Origin: Blastocladiella britannica
Lineage: Eukaryota; Blastocladiomycota; Blastocladiomycetes; Blastocladiales; Blastocladiaceae
NCBI GenBank assembly: GCA_025349905.2
Contig: MU624602.1
Coordinates: forward strand, 1 to 42,980
DNA length: 42,980 nt
Direction: 5' to 3'
Below the pieces are notes generated by a model. That model was given only the letters and a program-made list of their open reading frames with translations. It was not told where the DNA came from and made no database searches. Below, in pieces: positions 23,000 to 35,065 of the stretch. How positions within the stretch are numbered: position 1 is the stretch's first letter; each line of letters begins with the position of its first letter. The translations under genes were made by a program, and so were the position numbers.

Positions 23000-23987
23000 A
23001 TGCTCCGATCGCGACTCCTCCTGGGCAGCAGCGGCCGCCGCATGTTGACAACAGCGACTGCTGAAATCCCGCCAATTATCACCTCGACATCCTCCGCCGA
23101 CCCGGCCGAGATCGCCAAGTTCAACCGCCTGGCCGCGCAATGGTGGGACCCGCACGGCGACCTGGCGCTGCTGCACCGCATGAACCCGGTACGCATCGCC
23201 TACATGCGCGACTGGCTTGCCGTCACGGGCGCCGCGCCGTTGCCCGCTTCGGTGGTGGCGCCTCCCCGTAGTGGATCAGCGACCGATATTGGTGCTGAAT
23301 CATCGGCCCGTCCTCTGAGTGGTACCCGAATGCTGGACGTGGGATGTGGTGCTGGTCTGTTGAGTGAGCCGCTGGCCCGGTTGGGCGCATCGGTCACGGG
23401 CATTGATGCAGCCGAGTCGAACGTGCTGGCGGCCCGCGCACATGCCGCCAACGACCCGGCACTCAGACGCGCCGTGGTCGATGGAGACTTGGTGTACCGT
23501 CACATCACTGCTGGTATTTGGCCTTATATCTCGTATAAGAACATGGACGACTCACGCACCCTGGATGTTGATCATGATAGAATCCCTCGCGGCCGAGGAA
23601 GCCCACCGCCCCTTTGACGCGGTCTGTGCGCTGGAGATCATCGAGCACGTGACGGACGCCCGCGCGTTCCTATCCACGCTGCTCTCGCTGGTCCCGACCG
23701 GCCACCCAGTCTTTGTCTCCACCATGAACCGCACCGCGCTGTCGAAACTGTTGACGGTGACGTTAGCCGAAAACGCGCTCGGGATCGTGGCCAAGGGCAC
23801 GCACGATCCGGCCAAGTACGTGACTCCGGCCGAACTGCGGTCGTGGGCGTGGGCCGCGGGCGGGCACGTGGTGGATGTCGAGGCGCTGTGGCTTGATCCG
23901 GTGCGTGGGCAGTGGTCGCGCGGGAACGGCGGGTGGCCGGAACGGGCCATGGTCAATTACATTGCCTGCATCAAGAAGCGGGCCTGA
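23000..23987 (+). CDS. COQ3: Ubiquinone biosynthesis O-methyltransferase, mitochondrial
   Basis: Two exons (23000-23513, 23581-23987), 306 aa, typical COQ3/UbiG length. The Arg/Ser/Leu-rich start (MLRSRLLLGSSGRRMLTTA) is a mitochondrial presequence. EIAKFNRLAAQWWDPHGDLALLHRMNPVR is split by nothing and is the conserved UbiG N-terminus. Motif I is MLDVGCGAGLLSEPLARLG followed by the acidic VTGIDAAE that binds the SAM ribose; FDAVCALEIIEHV is the post-I/II region. The enzyme makes both O-methylations of the coenzyme Q head group in the mitochondrial matrix CoQ synthome. The splice joins RHITA to ESLAAEE in frame. The ATG at 23000 was chosen because it opens the presequence; the longer reading frame upstream overlaps the neighbour's promoter. 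Its stop is 67 bp from the convergent STPG gene. Confidence 0.95.
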
Positions 23988-24054
23988 TCCGTTAGAGCAA
24001 ATGGAAAAGTACAATTATATTTGTTGTGCGCGTGTGCAATGAGGTTTACACTGG

Positions 24055-26086
24055 TCAGATGCCCAGCCGAAGCGTGTCAAGGCGCATGCTCGGGAACACC
24101 ATCACGTTCTCGCTCGGCCGGCTCTTCATGCTCGCTCCCTTCGGTGGGGCTCGGCCGTTGACCCCGCCCTTGGACGACTTCTTTTTGCCATCGGCGCTGC
24201 CACTCTTGATGTTATTATTGGCCGCCATCACCGAGTACGCATTCGGCGCGGGTCCTGCATCGCGTGCGGCCGCCCCGCCAGCCGACGCAGACGTGCGAAC
24301 TCCCAGCGAGTACTTGGGCGCGCTCTTGTACTGCAGTCTCAAGGCTGGGACCGTATCGTAATCCGCTGGCTATTGTTTGTTTGGTGGTTGGGTCAATCAA
24401 TGTCTCTCAATCTAAGGAAAACGTAAAGGATCGTACGCCAGGCGAACATCCCGACCTAGGTCCCATCGTCGCCATCGTTGGAGGAGTGGAACCAGGAGCA
24501 GCAGCAGCTGCGGCAGCGGCATTCGCGACCGACACCGCGGCTTTACGCTTGGCAGCCGCTTGCTTCTCGGCCGCGGCAGTCCGGCGCTTCTCCAGCGACA
24601 GAATCAGGTCGCTCACAGTTACCGTGTCCACCACATGGTAGTCGGCGGGTCCCGGGAGCTTTTCTATTGACACCAACAAAACCAGTGTGAGCAGGTCTCA
24701 CCCCAATGAAAAAAAAAAATTTGAAAGGATAAACGTACTCGGGCGATCGCGATGCCGGCCCTTCAACATGACTCGCGGCCCATCGTTATGTTCGACGGTC
24801 CCGATCGCAGGCGCGTACGCCGACGGGCCGGGGGACACGATCTTGGGCGGGGGCATTTCGCACCGCACGCCCAGTGAAATCCCAGGTGCTCGAAGTAACG
24901 TAGCGCCCGCGTCCACCGCGTAACTGGCGGGACCCGGAGTCGGTTTGGGAACCGTCTTGGGGTCCCAGTACGCTGGGTCGTCGGCGGGGTCAAACTCGCC
25001 CCTGCCAACCATTGAAAAGTGCGGGCCAGTGGAGACGTTGGTCGGGGTTAGGTAGTTGGCCGGGCCCGGAGTGATGATAGCTACCATTGGGGGTAGTGTG
25101 AGCTTCTTCGTCGTAAATTGTGCAGCGACGTATAAACGTACTTTTGGCGTCAAGACGCCGGCCCTTCAAGCTCGCGGCAACGTTGCTCTGTTCCAGTTTC
25201 GGCGCGTACGCGTTGCATCCGGGCGGGTTCTCCTTGGTGAAGAACAGGGGCGGGCCGGTCTTGACTCGCAGCGAAAACGACGGCGCTTGGGCTTTGGTGC
25301 GCAGCGATTCGGGCGAGTAGTCGGTTGGGCCGGGGCTCGGATCGTCTAGTTACAATAAGGGTCCCCAGTAAGTAAGCGGATCATTCACATGTGAAGGTTT
25401 TCTCAATCGTACCAAGCTGAATGTACTTGTTGGAAATCGACCATTTGGGCACGCCGTCACCCAGAAACGACGGCGCAGTGTACGCGTTGGGTGCAGGAGT
25501 TTCCAAGGCTTTCCGGGATCAACATACCTGAGTCATCCAATTCAAGGGCATATATAGAAAAGGTAAACATACGCTGCAACGAATGGCGACCGGAAAGCGT
25601 GTACCCAGCAAACTTGCATCGAGCCGAAAGCGACTCGTATTCGACGCGGTACGACAGCGCCGACGGAGTCTCGTCAACTATGCGATCGCCGTCGGCAATG
25701 GCACCTGTTATAAATTCCCCCACTTGATATCAATTAGATCATGATAGCCGTCAATATGCGTTTATGAACGTACGCTTCAAGTTGCAGCAAGATCGGTGAA
25801 CGCGAAGGTGCAGTGGTTCAGTTGCCGACGGTTTGGGCAGTTCGGTCCCATTCTCTGGCAAAGGTTTCCCAGGATCCGGGGATCGAGGATCGACGCCGTG
25901 ACTCGGGCTGTCGGGCATAGCGGATGATGTTGTTGTTGGAAGGGCGGGAAGTGAATCCGATCCTCCATTCAACTGTCGGAGACTCGAGGCGCGGCTCGAG
26001 GTTCCCATAGGTGCGGCGGCAGCTCCCGTTACCGTGGAAGGCGCAGTAGCAGGCATTGGTGGAGCCGGATCGGCTGACTTTGACAT
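24055..26086 (-). CDS. STPG-repeat (ODF3/CIMAP-like) ciliary microtubule-associated protein
   Basis: Seven exons, 542 aa; introns 25705-25773, 25509-25572, 25346-25412, 25081-25141, 24664-24738 and 24370-24436. After a disordered N-terminus the protein is a chain of sperm-tail PG-rich repeats: TPAPNAYTAPS, PSPGPTDYSP, PPGCNAYAPK, TPGPANYLTP, TPGPASYAVD, SPGPSAYAPA, LPGPADYHVV, SPGPADYDTV and AGPAPNAYSV, spaced 30-60 residues apart and separated by basic (K/R)GRR-type strings (SLKGRRLDAK, LKGRHRDRP). Family members line the lumen or surface of axonemal doublet microtubules. In a fungus this points to a flagellated zoospore. Five of the six introns are phase 1. The splices bring broken PGP-x-Y motifs back together, which supports the model. 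No ODF3 paralogue can be specified. Confidence 0.87.
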
Positions 26087-26145
26087 GATTAATCACAATA
26101 TTATGGACTGTCAAAATCATATTTCTTTTTGTATACTATCATGGA

Positions 26146-27793
26146 TCAAGCCTGGGATACACGCGCCTTCTTTGGGCTGCGGTTCCCGTCTTCTGCCTCC
26201 TCGGCCGTCACGACCCCGCCCAATTTGCGCTTCCTGGACGGCGAGGTACTGGCAGGGACCGCTGGTACCGCTGCTGGTGCTGCTGCCTTGGTCGGTGACA
26301 CGGCGGCACTGGCAGCAGCGACCGGTTCCTTTACTGCAACAACAACAGGAGCAGTACCAGCAGACGACGCCGACGACGAGGACTTTTTCTTGACCAGCGC
26401 TGACAGATCATTGACGGGTCCGGCCGTAGCCGCGTCGCGCTTGCTAGCCGACTCGGCCACCGGAGTCTCTTCGGGGTGATCCCGCACATGAATCGCGCGC
26501 TTGACGTCGTCCACCTTGAGATCGAGTTCGGGAACCAGCTCGTCGATATCCGCGCGTTCGGCGCGCGCGCGAGCGTCGCCCGACTCGGCCGCAGCCGCCA
26601 GCGCCGATTTCCGGTCGGCCAGCACGCGGCGAGCAGCCAGCAAGTGGTCCAAGGCCACGTCGAGCGCCGGCGGGTCCGTGTACTCGAGCGCCAGTGCAAG
26701 CTTGTAGTGGGTTTCGGCCAGGCGCCGGTCCGAGGACAAGTACAGCTCGGCTTGCAGGATAAGCGCCGACTGGTAGTCCTCGACTGCTTGCGAGAACGAC
26801 TCGGATTCCAACGACACATCCCCCAGCGTCGCTACCACCTCAGCGTACCGCCGCTTCACGGCCGTGCGGGCCGCGTCTGGGTCGGTCGTGTTTCCAGTCG
26901 GGCGGCCTTTTCCCTTGTCGCTTGTCATCACGGTGGTCGTGGTGGTGGTGGTGGTGGTGGTGGTGGCAACGGGGAGATCGGTCGCGTCCAGTGGGAGGTC
27001 GCCGGACAGCATCTTTTCGTAAATGACGCGCGCGACATCCAGCACCTCGAACGCAATCTCGAAATCGTCGTCTTCAATGTCTTCGGCCGCCGCGGCCGCG
27101 TCCTCCTCGGGTGCTTCTCCGGCGGCGTTTTGGTCGTTGTCGTCGTCTTGATCGTCCTCCTCATCCGCATTGTCGTCAACATTGTTATCGTCCTCTTCCT
27201 CCTCGCCCTCCGAGGGACCGTCGTGGCCAAAGTGGAAATGGGCCGGATCGGCGGCGGTCAATGGCAGAGCTGAGGCCGTAGCTGCACATACATAGAGTCA
27301 ATAACAACTCATTATAGTGGTAAAAAAAGCTTATGGGTACCTGTCTCGACCACCGACAACAAGTCCGTCTCGCGTTTGCCCGTGGCATTACGCACCTGCT
27401 CGGCATCGCCCAACACGCCCGCACGCTCAATCGCGTGGTTGAGCAGCGCGCGGCCGTACCGAAAGTGCACGTCGGCGCATTTGGGGTGCACGGTGCCGTG
27501 CTCGCGGGTCCTGTCCGTTGATGCGGTTAATAAAAACATACCATGGATAACGAATATCTGGAGATGACATACAGAGCCTCGGCTAGCTGCGAAAACAGCA
27601 TCGACGCGTGCTCAAAGTTGCGGTGCGCGTAGGCGGCATTGGCCTCGTCCATGAGCACCGCCAGCATCGTCAAGTGCTCGTTGTGCGCGGCCACGGCGGT
27701 CGGGTCGACGGCGGCAGTGGTGGCAGTGGCAGTGGCAGTGGCGGCAGTTGCCCGCGAGGGAGACGCGGACTGCTTGGATGGAGAACCAGACAT
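26146..27793 (-). CDS. NASP: NASP/Sim3/Hif1-family histone chaperone (SHNi-TPR)
   Basis: Three exons (27793-27573, 27510-27341, 27281-26146), 508 aa. TPR1 (AVLMDEANAAYAHRNFEHAS) and TPR2 (HPKCADVHFRYGRALLNHAI) are followed by a long acidic insert (EGEEEEDDNNVDDNADEEDD...), then FEVLDVARVIYEKML, the TPR3 of the SHNi-TPR module (SQAVEDYQSALILQAELYL) and TPR4 (RRLAETHYKLALALEYTDP). The acidic insertion within the TPR array is the family hallmark and contacts H3 (and H1) histones. The Lys/Arg-rich C-terminus (SRKRKLGG, SPKKARVSQ) is a likely nuclear signal. The protein holds soluble H3-H4 and is involved in CENP-A and chromatin assembly in fungi. A run of 11 Thr is encoded by a trinucleotide repeat at about 26932-26966. 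Its ATG is 71 bp from that of the divergent dehydratase. Confidence 0.92.
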
Positions 27794-27864
27794 GATTATG
27801 GGCTCTTTGGAGATTCGAAAGAGAGGATCGCTGCTGGAGTTGCAGTCGCAGTGAGAAATGCACG
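27794..27864. promoter_or_regulatory. 71-bp bidirectional promoter, NASP / dehydratase
   Basis: Only 71 bp separate the divergent start codons. A 4-codon upstream ORF (ATG at 27858, stop ending at 27872) overlaps the first ATG of the rightward gene in another frame. No TATA box is seen. Confidence 0.5.
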
Positions 27865-29340
<1,476 letters not shown>

Positions 29341-29351
29341 AATAACTGAAT

Positions 29352-30221
29352 TTATTGCATCGGATCATCAGTACCAGTGTAATTGCACGTCCCATGGATC
29401 GCACAGTGCAACTCGCGCCGCCACGCGTCCGGGTCCCCACAGTCGCAGCACCCGGACCCAGAGCTGGCGTGCACGTACACATCGTGCCCGGCATGGTCCT
29501 GGGTCGCGAAACACCCGGCACACAGCACGCACGTCGGGTCAGCACCACACGTCGCGCACCGGTACACCAAGTCGTTGACGCGGAGCCGGCGGCCGCAGGG
29601 GGTGGGCGTAGAGCCGCGTGGGTGACCAATAGGTGCTGCTGAACCTGAAAATGGCGTCGCTGGCGATAACGGAGATGAAGGTAATAGCGCGGCCGACGCT
29701 CGCGGCAAATGAGCGGCCAGGGCCGGTGCAAACGACGGTGGAAGGACGAGCGGCGCTACGGCCGGCAATGCGTGGTCGGCAGCCCCCGCGACGAGGGCCG
29801 GGTTGGCGGGTGCCAGGGCCGCGATCGACGCCCGCGCTGATGCGAGGCGAGACCGGAGCTGGTCGGTGGCGCTGGCGTACGGGTTAATCAGTGCCGCGTC
29901 CAGGCGGTGGTCTTCGTTATCGTCATCATTATGTGAAGGGACTGCCGTTACCACTGAAGACGTGGCCAGCGATAGGCGACGGGCATCCGGATGGGAGTGT
30001 GGGTAGGCGTCTGGGTCCGTCTCCAGATCCACGATCGACGTGGCCAGGGGAGGGGCGGTCGGGTACATGGTCATGGTAGTAGCGGCCGTGTTTAAGGGGA
30101 CCGGGAGTTGTGGGGGTGGGGGTGGGGGCGCAACCATGGCCATCAGGGGCACGGCGGTGGTCGTCCATGGCGAGGCCAGTAAGGCGCGAAAGTGGTCATA
30201 GTCGGTTTGATTCATTTCCAT
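29352..30221 (-). CDS. Stand-alone UBR-box zinc-finger protein
   Basis: Single exon, 289 aa from the first ATG (30219-30221); reading upstream is open but has no ATG. About 200 residues of Pro/Ala-rich, disordered sequence precede a UBR box at about 210-280: CGRRL...YRCATC..DPTCVLCAGCFATQDHAGHDV, then SSGSGCCDCGDPDAWRRELHC. The Cys/His pattern and the DPTCVLC, GxCDCGD cores match UBR1-type N-recognins, which bind N-degrons with basic N-termini. In UBR1 proteins the box is followed by over a thousand residues with RING and other domains; here the protein stops 11 residues after the last zinc Cys. The neighbouring stop is only 11 bp away, so the short form appears genuine. Possible roles are an adaptor or a competitor in N-degron recognition; both are inference. 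Confidence 0.85.
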   Translation of the reverse strand: MEMNQTDYDHFRALLASPWTTTAVPLMAMVAPPPPPPQLPVPLNTAATTMTMYPTAPPLATSIVDLETDPDAYPHSHPDARRLSLATSSVVTAVPSHNDDDNEDHRLDAALINPYASATDQLRSRLASARASIAALAPANPALVAGAADHALPAVAPLVLPPSFAPALAAHLPRASAALLPSSPLSPATPFSGSAAPIGHPRGSTPTPCGRRLRVNDLVYRCATCGADPTCVLCAGCFATQDHAGHDVYVHASSGSGCCDCGDPDAWRRELHCAIHGTCNYTGTDDPMQ

Positions 30222-30402
30222 TTGGAGTGTGACTGCGGGAGAGTGACGACCTAACACGTGCACAGCGGCGAAGGAGTCGTCGGCGCGAAGTTGAGAGGTG
30301 GCGTGCAGTGTCAAAACTGCCCGACTGCCCCAACAACTCCCTTCTCGCAGTCAAGTCAAGGGCATACCCCATCCATTTTAACTCATATCCATCAAAGAAA
30401 AA
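30222..30402. promoter_or_regulatory. Divergent promoter region, UBR-box protein / small acidic protein
   Basis: 181 bp between divergent ATGs. The right half becomes A-rich just before the ATG at 30403 (AAAGAAAAAATG), as often seen at highly expressed genes. No other feature is visible. Confidence 0.4.
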
Positions 30403-31012
30403 ATGTCGTTCGACGAGAAGACTCTCAAGAAGGTGGTCAAGGAGGGCGGCAAGCGCGGTGTCGAGATTGACGGTGCCGCCACCATGGGTGGTCTGCAGTA
30501 CTTCTGCACCAAGGTACTTTTTTCAAATTTTTTTTTTTTTTTTGTATAACATCAACAATCAATAACATTTAATTAAACAGGTCGACGAGCCCAACGGCAA
30601 CTGGGAGCTGCTGGTCAAGTCGGTCGAGGCCATGAACGCCGAGGTGGACGAGGCCGAGGAGGAGCGCAAGGGCGGCTCCGGCGCCATTGGCAAGATGGTG
30701 TTCTCGTGCGACGAGTCGACCCTTGCGGTCGTTGCCTACGTGCCCGCCGACAAGACCGCCGACCTGGACGCGTCCGAGTGGCTCAAGAACGTGCTCGACC
30801 AGTACGAGGGCAAGTTCATCAAGGGCGACAAGGGCCTGGCCGTCGGCCAGATCGTGTCCAACCCGGACCAGGGCAAGTTTGTGCTCAAGATCCGCGACGA
30901 GGCGCTCCCCAAGGCCATTGCGTTCCTGCGCGCCAAGGGTCTGTTCCCCGAGGCCGACTCGGACTCGGACTCCGACTTCGTCATGGGCGACGACTACTTT
31001 GACGAGATCTAA
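30403..31012 (+). CDS. Conserved small acidic protein of unknown function
   Basis: Two exons (30403-30513, 30581-31012), 180 aa. N-terminal KKVVKEGGKRGVEIDGAATM, then GGLQYFCTKVDEPNGNWELL, EEERKGGSGAIGKMVFSCDE, LAVVAYVPADK, SEWLKNVLDQYEGKFIKGDK and an acidic end (ADSDSDSDFVMGDDYFDEI). No transmembrane or signal segment, so probably cytosolic. The pattern looks like a well-conserved family that I have seen in protists, but I cannot name it, and no enzyme motif is visible. Codon choice is extreme (nearly all AAG, GAC, GTC, CTG, GGC), much stricter than in the neighbours, which suggests high expression. The splice is simple and in frame. The call as a gene is strong; the function is open. Confidence 0.85.
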
Positions 31013-31208
31013 GTGGGGTGATGCAATTTAATACATCCAGCAATTAATTATTATTTTTTGGTTCCCAATTAATTTTCAAATTTTCACGCTGTCCCAATTT
31101 TTTGACATTATGATTGCATTCTCGCTGTTCCCTCCGCCTTCGTCTCGCGGGAGTCGGCAGAGGCAACAGCTCCTCTTTGCTCTGAATCAAAAGAAGAATC
31201 ATACAATA

Positions 31209-33017
31209 ATGCCCGTCGCCTCACCAAGAACTCCACCAAAGGGGAAGTCGGGCACCTTCACGGTCGCATTCGTGCACCCGGATCTCGGCATTGGTTCGGA
31301 CCCCAGGACTTAACTCGATGGAATAAAATACTGATCAATAAATTGTATAGGCGGCGCCGAACGACTGGTGGTCGACGCAGCCCTGGGCCTGCGGACCCGC
31401 GGCCACCGCGTGCACATTTACACGTCGCACCACTCGCCCGCGCACTGCTTTCCCGAGACGGTCGGTCCGGCAGCCGTGCCTGTGACGGTCTGCGGCGACT
31501 GGTTACCGCGGTCGATCGCCGGGTCTATGCACCTGCTGTGCGCGCTAGCGCGCCACCTGTACCTGATTCTGTGGCTGTGCCGCCAGTCATGGTCATCGAC
31601 ATCTACCCCGGACGTGTACGTGGTCGACCAGATCGCGGTGGGCGTGCCGCTGTTGCGATGGGCCACGGGCAAACGCGTGCTGTTTTACTGCCACTTTCCA
31701 GACAAGCTTCTGACTGGTGGTCAGGGAAAGGGAGCCCTGGCCCGCGCGTACCGTGTGCCACTCGACTGGCTCGAGGACCGTGGAACCGCGGCCGCCGACG
31801 AGATGCTGGTCAACTCCAAATTTACGCGCGCGGTCACGGCCATTGCGTTTCCGAAACTGCGCGCGGCATCCGCAGTCGTGTACCCGGGCGTGGCGGCACC
31901 GGCTGCCGACGCGCCGCCGATGATTGACGTGCAGTGGGCGTCCGAGGGACCGCTGGTGCTGTCGATCAACCGGTTCGAGCGCAAGAAGGTCCTGCACTTG
32001 GCGATCGCTGCATTCAAGGAGGCCGCAGTGCCCGATGCGGTACTGGTGCTTGCTGGTACTTGAATTTTTTCATTTACATGTAGCCGACACTTACCATATG
32101 CAAATGATGTAGGAGGATACGATCCGCTGGTGGACGAGAATGCGGCAGTCCTCGCATCGCTGCGCAAACAGTGCACGGCGCTCGGCCTGGAGCACGTCAC
32201 TCTACCACCGTCAGCATACCCCAAGCCCGGAGGCACGTTGTACCTGCCGTCCACCACCAAGCCTCAAAAACCGGGATCATCATCAGGTACCTCCGAGACT
32301 GGCAGCCGCCCGCGTGTGGTGTTCATGCCGTCGGTCCCCGAACCCTTGAAACGCGGCCTGTTGGCTCGCGCCACCGTGCTGGTGTACACGCCGCCGTACG
32401 AGCACTTTGGGATCGTGCCGGTAGAGGCAATGCGCGCGGGCGTGCCCGTGGTCGCGCACGCGTCGGGCGGGCCAGCCGAGTCGGTCGTGCACTTGCGCAC
32501 CGGGTGGCTATGTGAGCCTGAGTCGATATCTGCTGCGTCTGCTCCTTCATCGTCTCCTTCAGCATCACCCACACGCGGCCGCTCACCCGCAACAGCTACA
32601 TCTACATCGCCAGCCCGATCAGCGTCACGGAGCGTGTCCCCCGGCTCCTGGCCGGCCTCCGACGACGACACCGACGCCGGGGACTACCTGCTGGAACCCG
32701 CGCGGCCCGTGGACCTGGTAGCCGTACGTGCAACCTTGCGCGATGTCTCGCGCCCCTTTGATCCGGCCCACCCGCCGTTTGGCAGCGCTGCCGCATGGGC
32801 CGCGCTGATGCGCGAGTTTGCGCGCGGGATCCGGTGGGCCGCGGTGGATGTGCGCACGGGACGAGACCGCGAGCGCGTGCGCCGCGCGTGTGTGGCTCGC
32901 GCCGAGGCGAGGTTTGGGATCGAGAGGTTTGTAGATGGGATCGAGGCCGGGTTGATGGTGTGTATGGCGGGCGCTTCTGCTACCGCTAGCGCTGGCAAGC
33001 GGGGGAAGGTGCAGTGA
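31209..33017 (+). CDS. ALG2: Alpha-1,3/1,6-mannosyltransferase ALG2
   Basis: Three exons (31209-31293, 31351-32055, 32113-33017), 564 aa. [20 protein letters not shown] is the ALG2 start, restored by splice 1. GHRVHIYTSHH, VLFYCHFPDKLLT, VNSKFTRAV, VVYPGV and SINRFERKKVLHLAI follow, then LAGGYDPLVDENA (splice 2), VFMPSVPEPLK, and the GT4 donor-site EHFGIVPVEAM with GVPVVAHASGGPAE. The enzyme adds the second and third mannoses to dolichol-PP-GlcNAc2-Man on the cytosolic ER face. Hydrophobic runs (MHLLCALARHLYLILWLC) fit membrane association. A Ser/Pro-rich insert of about 60 residues (about 32520-32690) sits after the donor site and makes the protein longer than yeast Alg2 (503 aa). Identity is sure. 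Confidence 0.95.
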
Positions 33018-33095
33018 AATATTTAACGAAAATATATAAAATGGACTCTGCAAGTATACAATTACACGATCCGTATGCTAGCACGAAGTATTTGA

Positions 33096-34995
33096 ATGGC
33101 CGCCGAACACCGACACGACAGTCGGCACCGGCCGTTGCTCCCCTCGCACGATTATGCGAACGAACGATTTGAAGCAGAGGATGACGAAATGAAAAAGGGG
33201 GAAACTATTAGATCCGGGGCAGCAACTGCCCACAGTATGAAAATCATGCCGTCGTCAGATCGGGCCTCCTGTGAGGACAGCGACGACGAGCCGGTCCTCG
33301 AGCTGGGCGAGATCCAGCTCCATGATCACCATCAAGCCCAGTCTCCGCCACCGCCATTACCATTCCTGCATGTCCTGCCAGCCCAGCATCCACCACCACC
33401 GGAGCAGCGTCCTCCGCCTGCAATCTACCCGCCCGTCATGTCCATTATCACTGCACAGCTTCAAGCCCCTCATATGATCGAGAACGAAATGGCCGCCACG
33501 GACGACGCAGCAGACCGCGAAAAGTCGCTTCTGGACACCTCGCAGGTTCTGTCGTACCTCATGCCAGATCCCGACCTGTATTTCTTGGTCGTACGTATCA
33601 TTTTTTCTTGATTTGCCGAGGCAGACTCGGATCTCACACAAGGCGTACCATTGGCAGAACCACCTGTTCCTGCACATCCAGACGCACTACCCACCGCTCC
33701 TCCTCTCGCACGCGTCCCAGACCCTGGACCCATTCACATACCAGCTCGTCGGCGCTTCCTTGGGCGGGTCCCGCGCAGCACTCCTCGCTCATCTCCTCAC
33801 ATCGTCTAATGCACCGTATTCGCGCATCCAGTCGGCAGTGGCGGGGGCCGTGTACTTTGTCCTGCACCGGCTGTACTTGGCGTTCCACCGCACTGCGGCC
33901 CGGACTCACCCTCCCTTGACCAAAGGGGACCCAAGGGGACCGATCGCGTACCACCACAAGCTGTCGGTGCTGTGCATGGCGCGGCGAATTCACAAGGAAC
34001 GCGTGCGGCGCGACTATGACTTTGAGGAGCGGCGGCGGAGAGAGGTGCGGTCTAATGGCGAAGGTGATACGACTCGGTCTGGGCCGTCGTCGTCGCGGCC
34101 GACTTCGCCAGCGCGCCAGTTGACTGACACGAACCAAGGTGAACGGGAGATACCACCGCCTCCACCAGCGATCCGACGCGTGGCGTGGCGTCCAGCTGGA
34201 GCACTTCCCCCACCGTCGCCAACAAAGCCGCGGCGTACCGCTCGGTTTGCCGCCAATCCCCAAGAACCAACAACACAGCGGAGCACCGTAGCGACTCCGA
34301 CGCGAGACGAAATGGACACTGCCACGGCGTGGCGCGCCGCAACGCTTCTGGACGCGCTGTTGCACGAAGTGGCGCGGTTTCAGCCGACTTGGATTCCGGA
34401 ATTCAGTTCATCGACCGATGGAAGTGGTCATCAAAAGGGCAGCCACGACGCAGCCGTCGATCAGGTGCTGGGAGATTTGGCGGCGGACGCGGCGCGGCTG
34501 ACTAGGGTGGTGGAGACGTTGGGCGAGGAGGCGGCGATTGGACCCAACACCGCGTTTGCCGTCGGTGGCGGCGGTGGGCGACCGGATTCACCAATGTCGC
34601 CAACATCTCGTCCGGGCTCGCCAACGTCGGACTCACGGTCCAAACCGTTTTCACCTCCTCGCACGCCTGACCGTTCTTTCCGATCGACCACACGATCCTC
34701 GCCCTCAGGTGCGGCACCAGTGGACGGTCGGCCTCCATTGCTGGCAACCGCGATGATTGCATGGACTAGTGCGGCTCGGCAAGCTCGGTTTGACGCTCTG
34801 GCGGTTCCCAAGGCGGTGGCGGCCAAGTCGCCTCGGTCAACTCCAACTTCGCCGTCCTCGTCAATGTCTCCTACGCGGCCACCCTGGAACGCATCGCCCG
34901 CGATTCGTGCCAAGCACGCAGCAAGTTCGGCCACAGCAAGTTCGGCCACAGCAAGTCGGAAACCTTCTGCTGCTGTGGCCAAGGCTGGAATGTAG
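33096..34995 (+). CDS. Hypothetical protein with a short helical core and long disordered tail
   Basis: Two exons. The donor is probably 33591 (GTACGT); the acceptor may be 33642 (52-nt intron, 615 aa) or 33624 (34-nt intron, 621 aa), both in frame. The N-terminus is acidic then Pro-rich. A central hydrophobic/aromatic region, YHWQNHLFLHIQTHYPPLLL to AGAVYFVLHRLYLAFHRTA (about residues 165-270), is the only part that looks folded. A basic segment (RRIHKERVRRDYDFEERRRR) and a long Ser/Pro/Thr-rich tail follow, with a helical stretch (TAWRAATLLDALLHEVARF). No known domain is recognised. The coding sequence ends with a 15-nt tandem duplication around 34918-34950. It lies tandem behind ALG2 (78 bp) and convergent with ZMYND12 (70 bp). 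Confidence 0.68.
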
Positions 34996-35065
34996 CCGAC
35001 CCAATCTCAATCCCATTCTCCAATCCAAATGAAGGCAGTGTGTCAATTCAAAGTGTATTTCCTTG

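Noticed and set aside
26476..27273. 265-codon rightward frame opposite NASP, with hydrophobic Val/Leu runs
   Set aside because: The runs are the complement of the acidic and Thr repeats of NASP; no independent evidence.
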